From DATDAW01 sp036524675 (lineage in GTDB: Bacteria > Verrucomicrobiota > Verrucomicrobiia > Chthoniobacterales > DASVRZ01): 14,542 nt of DNA. The notes beneath the pieces are model-generated. The model was not told where the DNA came from. It saw only the letters and a program-made list of their open reading frames with translations, and did not search any database. Location: assembly GCA_036524675.1 (NCBI GenBank), contig DATDBU010000013.1:1-14542 (forward strand), given 5' to 3'. This document shows positions 9,825 to 14,542 of this stretch, in pieces. Every line of letters starts with the position of its first letter. The stretch's first letter is position 1. A program made the translations under genes and the position numbers.

Positions 9825-11192
9825 ATGAAGATTTCCCATCTCACGGCCGCTTTCCTGCTCAACGCTATCGGGCCGCTCTTCGCGGAAGAGAGGAAGGATG
9901 CGGACTCGTCCACGCCTGCGGTACCCCCAGTCGCCGCTATCAAGCAATCTGAGCGGAAATCATTTCTCGAATGGGATTATTTTACTGGCGATTGGGGCGG
10001 GTTGCGCACCCGCGTGGCGGACAAGGGCCTGGAACTCGGCGCGGAATATTATGCGGAGGTTTGGGGCAACACGACCGGCGGCCTCAAGCGCGGGGCGGTT
10101 TATACAGGCCTGATGCTCCTTGAGGGACATCTCGACTTCAACACTCTCGTCGGCTGGCAGGGCGCGAGTTTTTACACCCGCTGGCTCTGGCTTTCCGGTC
10201 GGGATGCCTCCGAGGATTTGGCCGGAAATTTTCTGACGATCAGCTATATCGCCGGCTTCAACACGTTTCGGAATCTCGAACTCTGGTTCCAGCAAAATCT
10301 TTTCGACGACAAGGTATCCATCCGGGTCGGCCAGCTTGCCGCGGATTCGGAATTCGTGATTTCGGACTACGGCAGCGTCTTCATCAATGCGGCCTTCGGC
10401 TGGCCGGCCTTCATCTATCTGAATATTCCAAACGGCGGTCCGGGCTATCCGGTGGGCGCTCCCGCTGTGCGGCTCGCACTCAACCCGACTGAGGACTTCA
10501 CGTTCCTTGCGGCGGTTTTTCAGGGTGATGTCTTCGCGCAGAACGTCAATCGTCACGGATTCGATTGGAACCTCAACGCGAGCAACGGCTATTTCTGGAT
10601 GACGGAAGCCCAATGGCGGCACGACTTTTGGCTGCCGGGCCAGATCAAGGTGGGCGCCTGGCTCCATACGGCCGACTTTCCGAATGCCGACGGATCGGAC
10701 AGTTCCTATTGGGGCAACTACGGCATCTACTTCATCGTGGATCAGATGGTCTATCGCGAGGAGCATCCGGCTGTCTCCGTTCTCTCCAAAGATGGAAAAA
10801 GCGTCGCGGGCAAGGAAGTCGCCGCAAGCGACAACGAAGCGCAAGGTCTCGGCGTCTTTGCCCGCCTCGCTTTCGATCCGCAGGACCGGAACTTCATCGG
10901 ATTCTACGCGGAAGGCGGATTCAACTACAAGGGACTCATCCCCACCCGCGACAACGACATTCTCGGCGTGGGCATCGGATATGCCCAGCTCACCAATGGG
11001 GCCAAGGATGTCCTGGCAAGTGAGGGCAGCGTTAATCCCGACTACGAAATCGTAATCGAGGCGACATACCAGGCACAAATCACGCCTTGGCTCATCCTCA
11101 AACCGGATCTCCAGTACATCATCCACCCGGGAGGAACTCGTGACTACGGCAACGCCTTGATCCTGGGCGGACGTGTCGTGGTGACTTTTTGA
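9825..11192 (+). CDS. OprB-family (carbohydrate-selective type) outer-membrane porin
   Basis: 455 residues from the ATG at 9825, chosen because a signal peptide (MKISHLTAAFLLNAIGPLFAEE) starts there; the frame extends upstream to 9750 but only through the operator. After a short proline-rich spacer, FTGDWGGLRTRVADKGLEL is the hallmark start of OprB-type 16-strand porins. Many alternating aromatic beta strands follow (HLDFNTLVGWQGASFYTRWLWL, then NLELWFQQNLFDDKVSIRVGQL), and it ends GNALILGGRVVVTF with a terminal Phe, as outer-membrane barrels do. OprB proteins pass sugars, but relatives also pass ions. The Fur-type box 24 bases upstream suggests metal-controlled expression and perhaps metal entry; that is inference. 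No ribosome site is seen. Confidence 0.85.
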   Translation: MKISHLTAAFLLNAIGPLFAEERKDADSSTPAVPPVAAIKQSERKSFLEWDYFTGDWGGLRTRVADKGLELGAEYYAEVWGNTTGGLKRGAVYTGLMLLEGHLDFNTLVGWQGASFYTRWLWLSGRDASEDLAGNFLTISYIAGFNTFRNLELWFQQNLFDDKVSIRVGQLAADSEFVISDYGSVFINAAFGWPAFIYLNIPNGGPGYPVGAPAVRLALNPTEDFTFLAAVFQGDVFAQNVNRHGFDWNLNASNGYFWMTEAQWRHDFWLPGQIKVGAWLHTADFPNADGSDSSYWGNYGIYFIVDQMVYREEHPAVSVLSKDGKSVAGKEVAASDNEAQGLGVFARLAFDPQDRNFIGFYAEGGFNYKGLIPTRDNDILGVGIGYAQLTNGAKDVLASEGSVNPDYEIVIEATYQAQITPWLILKPDLQYIIHPGGTRDYGNALILGGRVVVTF

Positions 11193-11371
11193 ACAGTCCG
11201 GCTCATCGATTCTTTCACAATTCTCATGTCCCGAAACATCGCGGGGTGAACGTTGCTCTTTGCCCATTATCCGACGGATTTTTCAGAGTTTGGCTTGCGA
11301 AGCCTTCGCCAGGACCCGGAATTCCAGTCGATCCCGAGAATGTGAACCTACTTCAGGATGCAGATCAGGAT

Positions 11372-11393
11372 ACTGTCAGCAAAACTGTCAGCA
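11372..11393 (+). repeat. Two-copy tandem repeat, 12-base period
   Basis: ACTGTCAGCA occurs at 11372-11381 and again at 11384-11393. Read on the plus strand it encodes TVSKTVSS just before a stop at 11404. It could be slippage within a coding tail or a paired binding site; nothing decides. Confidence 0.5.
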
Positions 11394-11503
11394 GTGAGTT
11401 CTGAATGTCCTCGCCTGGGCACTCGCCGAGCATGACAGAATTGTTTAGACAAACAGGGAAGAATACATCATAAGTATCTAACAAACAACGAGAAGGACCT
11501 ACG

Positions 11504-11522
11504 AATCCTACCTCAGGAGCCA
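11504..11522 (+). repeat. tRNA-3'-end-like direct repeat, copy 1 (candidate att core)
   Basis: AATCCTACCTCAGGAGCCA matches copy 2 at 11637-11655 in 18 of 19 bases. The order CGAATC, a 5-base stem strand, a 7-base acceptor-like strand and a final GCCA is that of a tRNA T-loop to CCA end. No tRNA 5' part precedes it. Read in antisense it gives APEVGF, the well-known spurious translation of tRNA T-arms. Confidence 0.45.
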
Positions 11523-11636
11523 ACAGCTTTATCATTGGCGAGGCGCGTTTAGAGCGCCACTCCCTTGGGATTCGACCCCCCCGGTTCGAGCCGAGCGCCC
11601 ATAGGTCAGCCCCAAGGGGTGAGGCCACGCCGAATC

Positions 11637-11655
11637 AATCCTACCTCAGCAGCCA
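11637..11655 (+). repeat. tRNA-3'-end-like direct repeat, copy 2 (candidate att core)
   Basis: AATCCTACCTCAGCAGCCA, one mismatch from copy 1, 133 bases away. Its last 7 bases also form the left arm of a hairpin (GCAGCCA, TGTTG, TGGCTGC). The two copies could be the ends left by an excised or eroded integrative element, or two tRNA-end scraps from successive integrations. Confidence 0.45.
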
Positions 11656-11923
11656 TGTTGTGGCTGCCGATTTGTAGGACGAAAGACCTTAAGACGTTCG
11701 TGCTGACCCAAAATGCCCGGAAAACGAGCTTGATTGGCGCGAACGCTGGCCCTCATCGGAATCTTCAGTCGATCAAGTACCTCGTTCAGCGAATGGATGG
11801 ATGGTCTGCCACTCACGCAGGGCATCCTTGCAGGTTTCCGAGAGTCGCGACTCGCTCCAATGTCCGCTCTAATCTACTCCCTGATCAAATCCCCCAATTC
11901 AGGTTGTCGCCGAACCTTTTCCA

Positions 11924-12016
11924 ATGCCAACACTCAATGAGCAGTGCGATCCGCGGCATCCTTTGAGAAAACTGGGAGAGCAGATTCCGTGGCCGGATCT
12001 TGAAGAAGCTAATTTC
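11924..12016 (+). pseudogene. Possible N-terminal scrap of an IS5-type transposase
   Basis: The plus frame starting ATG 11924 reads MPTLNEQCDPRHPLRKLGEQ and then IPWPDLEEANF. The pattern HPLxxLxxxIxWxxLE is the usual N-terminus of one IS5-family transposase group. After about 30 residues the resemblance ends, the DDE domain is absent, and the frame wanders on without family features into the end of the methyltransferase gene. No terminal inverted repeats or target duplication were seen. A chance match remains possible. Confidence 0.3.
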
Positions 12017-12160
12017 CTCCGAGATAGTCGACGCCAAAGCACGAACTGGGAGCCTCGTTTTATGCCCAAGAGTCCGCGTAGCCCTCGTCGGGGAAGTATC
12101 TTTGATTTCGTTCCCCCCATTCACTCATTAATCAGACCGGTAACGCCTGCCCCGCAGCGT

Positions 12161-13231
12161 TCATTTCGGTTCGAGTCGAAATATAATGAGACGCGGGTTC
12201 CTGAGAAGGCAACAGGAGCGGCTTTGCAGCTCTTCAAAGAGACGCGGGTAGATTTCCTGCCACCAGAACGCCGACCACAGGAAAATCAAATATCTCACGC
12301 CTTGGTCCTTCAGTCGCGTCAATTCCTTTAGCGCAGCATCGTCGTCGGCGGGCGCGCCCCACTCCACGCCGTCACGCTCGACGAAAAAGAACGGCCGATA
12401 GACGGAGAGTTCCGCATCCGTCCAGCGGTGTTCGGGGTCAATGAAAGCGATTCTTTCCGCTGGCGCAATCAACGCTCTCACCTCTTCGATAGATTGATCA
12501 GTCTGTGAGCTTGCAAGGCCATCGATAGCCTGCTGGAGATCGAGCACTTCTCGATCGAGCCATTGCCCTCGACGTTCCATGCACAGGACATCACCCTGCG
12601 ACGCATCCTTGTACGCGACAAACCCGCGGGCGTAGAGGTCTGCGATGAGTGATTTGGTTTTCTCCCGTTCCGCGTTCCTGGGATGTAGCTCCATCACGAT
12701 TTTTCGGACCGTTTCCAGATCAATGTCCGGGAACAGCTCGAATTCCCCGCCTTCGATGTCCATGATGAGGATGCTGGGCTGAATGCGCGCGATCACTGAA
12801 TTCAACGGTTTTGCCGGAACCTTCACCGCCCTCGTCCGCTGACTCCTCGAAGTGAGCGATGACGCCAGGAAGCTCTCTTCGAGATAAAAGGTGCGCACAC
12901 CTTCCTTATGGGCCAGGATACACATTTCCAGATGCGGAGAAACTCCATTCAGCTCGTATGTGTCCCGTATCGCCGGCTCCAGCTCTGGATTTGCCTCGAA
13001 GGCGTAAGTGTTTTCTGAACCCACTATCTTTGCACAATACGTAGACAAAAAGCCGATGCCTGCCCCCACCTCCATCACGACGTCTCTGGGTGAAAGCATA
13101 GTGGTCAATCCTCGCATCTCGTCCTGCTCATAATTTCCAGACAGGATGCGCTCCGTAATGCTCTTGCTAAGATGCCCAGCGAGCCGGAGTCTGACGCCGG
13201 AAACCTCGGCGACCATGCCTGTCATAGTCAT
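12161..13231 (-). CDS. FkbM-family methyltransferase with a C-terminal glycosyltransferase-associated domain
   Basis: 356 residues. The first 220 form a class I SAM-dependent fold of the FkbM type: motif I VVMEVGAGIGFLS (51-63), acidic strand end YAFEANP (76-82), and the FkbM hallmark MDIEGGEFEL (157-166) followed by KIVMELHP (177-184). Such enzymes O-methylate sugars in glycans or secondary metabolites. Residues about 248-356 are a second domain (RIAFIDPEHRW, then LKDQGVRYLIFLWSAFWWQEIY, then LRNPRLIIFRL) that resembles the tail found after some bacterial glycosyltransferases; its role is not known to me. Several Met codons crowd the start (13231, 13225, 13216) and none has a ribosome site; 13231 is the longest. 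No glycan genes adjoin it in this window, so it appears as an isolated, possibly transferred gene. Intact. Confidence 0.8.
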   Translation of the reverse strand: MTMTGMVAEVSGVRLRLAGHLSKSITERILSGNYEQDEMRGLTTMLSPRDVVMEVGAGIGFLSTYCAKIVGSENTYAFEANPELEPAIRDTYELNGVSPHLEMCILAHKEGVRTFYLEESFLASSLTSRSQRTRAVKVPAKPLNSVIARIQPSILIMDIEGGEFELFPDIDLETVRKIVMELHPRNAEREKTKSLIADLYARGFVAYKDASQGDVLCMERRGQWLDREVLDLQQAIDGLASSQTDQSIEEVRALIAPAERIAFIDPEHRWTDAELSVYRPFFFVERDGVEWGAPADDDAALKELTRLKDQGVRYLIFLWSAFWWQEIYPRLFEELQSRSCCLLRNPRLIIFRLEPK

Positions 13232-13604
13232 GATGATTCAATGCTGATAGGACTGATAGAAAATCGTCTTCAGCCCCCGAGCCGTTGCCCGGGATTTGAA
13301 GCCGGAAGCACGCTCCTCCGTAACGGCAGAGTGACAAAAACGGCCCGGGAAGTCAAACGCTGCTCGCCTCGTGCTCCCCTCTCCTTTTTCTTTCCGCGTG
13401 GGCAAGCAATCCTCGGCCAAAGCCCGCAAAGAGGCTCCTAAGGGTAATGGTCGCCGTACTGCTCGTTACGGAGAGCTTTACAGAACAAACTCATTATTAA
13501 AACGATCACACGTCTTTAGTGGCGCGACTACCAGAAGGACGCTGACAGAGATCAAGAGTGCGACCAGCCCCCCGCGCGCTTCGGTTGAAATCGATCTCTT
13601 TCCT
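13232..13604. other. Upstream region of the methyltransferase gene, no gene supported
   Basis: On the minus strand TTGACT (13351-13356), a 17-base spacer and CACTCT (13328-13333) give a weak promoter candidate for the methyltransferase; only the -35 half is convincing. At 13505-13580 the minus strand can also read a hydrophobic run LVALLISVSVLLVVAPL without a start codon. A 63-codon minus frame at 13238-13429 has no recognisable features. Confidence 0.4.
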
Positions 13605-13889
13605 GTTGGTATTTGAAGTCTGAAGCCTGAACACAAGGTGGCTCTCCTGCTGCCCCAAAGTGAAGTTCCTCTTTGAAGTGCCCCGCGACAGGCTGATGAT
13701 TCGAGCCGGGCCGAATTGGGATATTCGCAACGTGGTCACGATGGCTTCAACTGCTATTTCGCCACTCTCTTTACAAGCATCTCGAATTTCCTTGTTGAAG
13801 CCTCCATCGGGAATAGATGCTCCTCCCACAATGTGCATCTCTCCATTGGGACCATAGCGGGCACCGCCGCTTGCTCTCAGAGGACGCAA
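13605..13889 (-). pseudogene. Internal fragment of a LamG/concanavalin-like domain protein
   Basis: The minus frame (open from 13931 to 13506) reads LRPLRASGGARYGPNGEMHI, VGGASIPDGG, then GEIAVEAIVTT, then GPARIISLSRGTSKRNFTLG and LVFRLQTSNTN. The pattern PARIxxxSxxxxxRNFTLGQ plus FRLRT is what I recall from LamG-like jelly-roll domains in secreted bacterial proteins. Only about 95 residues are kept: no signal peptide, and the second half of the sandwich is missing. The frame begins inside the end of the DUF5615 gene and closes with about 30 unrelated residues. A run of six G at 13566-13571 (read on the minus strand) is where removal of one G would join the frame to a membrane-like tail (LVALLISVSVLLVVAPL); this could be decay or coincidence. 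Not likely to be functional. Confidence 0.5.
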
Positions 13890-13896
13890 ATCTATC

Positions 13897-14211
13897 TCAG
13901 CGTTTTTCGCGTACTTCGACCAGGTTGTCACCGGCCTCGATGCGGCTGATGATGTCCGGCCAAAGTGGCAACAACCACGTCACCAAGGCCCGGTTCGAGG
14001 TGTTGCCGATGCGCAGCCAGACGATTACCGGAGCGGTACGGCTTGACATCAGGGACTCGGCGAAGTCTTGATCTTTGGTGATAATGGCGGCTTGATTGGC
14101 GAGAGCATAATCCCAGATTTCGGAGTCATCGGCATCGCGCAGACCAAGTTCCCGGACGGCCCGAACATCGTAGCCGGCCTCGCGCAACGCGCGAGCCAAG
14201 GCCGCAGGCAA
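13897..14211 (-). CDS. DUF5615 PIN-like toxin candidate, start uncertain
   Basis: From a TTG at 14209-14211 the frame gives 104 residues: LPAALARALREAGYDVRAVR, then ELGLRDADDSEIWDYA, then AAIITKDQDFAE, ending VEVREKR. These are the DUF5615 hallmarks (LxDADDxEIWxYA and the TKDxDF acid site). Homology continues upstream to the usual family start RFVLDAQLP, but the codon before RFV is GTA (14233-14235), not ATG or GTG, and no standard start lies further up in frame nearby. Starting at TTG would lose D in VLDAQ, one of the conserved PIN-like acids. The gene overlaps or adjoins the DUF433 stop (TAA 14232-14234), as usual for this toxin-antitoxin pair. It is either decayed, started at a rare codon, or made by frameshift from the partner. 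Confidence 0.75.
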   Translation of the reverse strand: MPAALARALREAGYDVRAVRELGLRDADDSEIWDYALANQAAIITKDQDFAESLMSSRTAPVIVWLRIGNTSNRALVTWLLPLWPDIISRIEAGDNLVEVREKR

Positions 14212-14231
14212 CTGGGCGTCGAGAACGAACC

Positions 14232-14456
14232 TTACATGGGTTGTAAAACGGCGTGGTTGGCCTGTGCCGAAGCGAACTGCAGACAGGCCCGGATGTCTTC
14301 GGGCTCAAGGTCGGGATAGTCCTTGAGGATCTCATTTTCCGAGACACCGGCAGCCAGCAGGTCAAGCACATCGACCACCCGGATGCGCATCCCACGGATG
14401 CACGGGCGACCGCCGCATTGTTTCGGGTTGAAGGTAATCCGGTCCAGGTAATTCAC
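14232..14456 (-). CDS. DUF433 antitoxin candidate
   Basis: 74 residues from a GTG at 14454-14456; an in-frame TGA lies two codons upstream, so no longer start exists. ITFNPKQCGGRPCIRGMRI, then VVDVLDLLAAGVSENEIL, then YPDLEPEDIRACLQFA is a full match to the DUF433 pattern (a small winged-helix-like DNA-binding protein). It is encoded just before a DUF5615 gene in the classic antitoxin-toxin order. It would neutralise the toxin and may repress the pair. It ends NHAVLQPM with TAA overlapping the toxin N-terminal coding region. No promoter was recognised in the remaining 86 bases to the window end. Confidence 0.85.
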   Translation of the reverse strand: MNYLDRITFNPKQCGGRPCIRGMRIRVVDVLDLLAAGVSENEILKDYPDLEPEDIRACLQFASAQANHAVLQPM

Positions 14457-14542
14457 GGCTCAAAATGTAGTCTCAAAGACTGCGGATGGCGAACCGTCTT
14501 TTCATTTCACCTAGACTCATCTTAATGGTCGGCTGGTTCCAC

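Larger units (their letters stand above)
11193..12160. other. Gene-poor recombination scar
   Basis: This 968-base stretch between the porin and methyltransferase stops has no intact gene I can support. The first 210 bases have an open + frame that begins inside the porin end and closes NLLQDADQDTVSKTVSSEF at 11404; it may be the tail of a lost gene. The stretch also holds an overlapping hairpin at 11292-11310 (GGCTTGCGAAGCC and GCGAAGCCTTCGC), the tRNA-end-like repeats, a hairpin GCAGCCA/TGGCTGC at 11649-11667 and a transposase-like scrap. Short frames on both strands are of similar quality, as expected for decayed DNA. Confidence 0.6.

Noticed and set aside
9960..11267. Minus-strand 435-codon open frame opposite the porin
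   Set aside because: Antisense to the OprB-type gene, which has a signal peptide, family motif and terminal Phe; the antisense product has no recognisable feature.
11565..11600. Possible tRNA suggested by GGGATTCGACCCCC and GGTTCGAGCC
   Set aside because: Both look like T-arm loops, but no acceptor, D-arm or anticodon arm with correct spacing and pairing could be built on either strand.
13238..13429. Minus-strand 63-codon frame upstream of the methyltransferase
   Set aside because: No motif, no ribosome site and charged low-complexity composition; it covers the likely promoter region.

Overview
This is a Gram-negative bacterial fragment. Outer-membrane, periplasmic and RND components are all encoded. 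The organism cannot be named from the window. The mix of DUF433/DUF5615 genes, a LamG-type fragment and an FkbM methyltransferase with a glycosyltransferase-type tail makes me lean weakly towards the Verrucomicrobiota/PVC group. That is an inference from impression, not a measured result.

Layout. Positions 1-981 (+) hold the C-terminal part of an MFS transporter cut by the window edge. Converging on it is the frameshifted C-terminal stub of a P1B-type metal ATPase (983-1380, -). The core, all on the minus strand and transcribed from about 8902 down to 1396, is a compact heavy-metal efflux operon: small lipoprotein, CzcC-like outer-membrane factor, CzcB-like adaptor, PII-like (PII-NG) protein, CzcA-like RND pump and a PD40 beta-propeller protein. 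Upstream of it lie a small His-rich exported protein (9013-9345, -) and a Fur/Zur-family regulator (9380-9760, -). Divergent from the regulator is an OprB-family porin (9825-11192, +). The regulator and porin share a short intergenic region with a clear Fur-type palindrome at 9779-9800.

The right third is a patchwork. Positions 11193-12160 have no intact gene but carry two 19-bp near-identical repeats that look like tRNA 3' ends (candidate att cores), a 12-bp-period tandem repeat and a possible IS5-type transposase N-terminal scrap. Then come an FkbM methyltransferase (12161-13231, -), a broken LamG/concanavalin-type fragment (about 13605-13889, -) and a DUF433/DUF5615 toxin-antitoxin pair (14232-14456 and 13897-14211, -). 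The toxin has lost an orthodox start codon at its conserved N-terminus.

How it fits together (inference). CzcCBA would export divalent metal (Zn/Co/Cd class) across both membranes. The PII-like protein, lipoprotein and PD40 protein would be accessory sensors or chaperones. The Fur/Zur protein would control itself, the porin and perhaps the His-rich protein through the shared palindrome, linking outer-membrane entry to metal status. The two flanks show repeated recombination: a metal ATPase truncated exactly at the end of the efflux operon, att-like repeats, a transposase scrap, and a LamG gene cut at the toxin stop.
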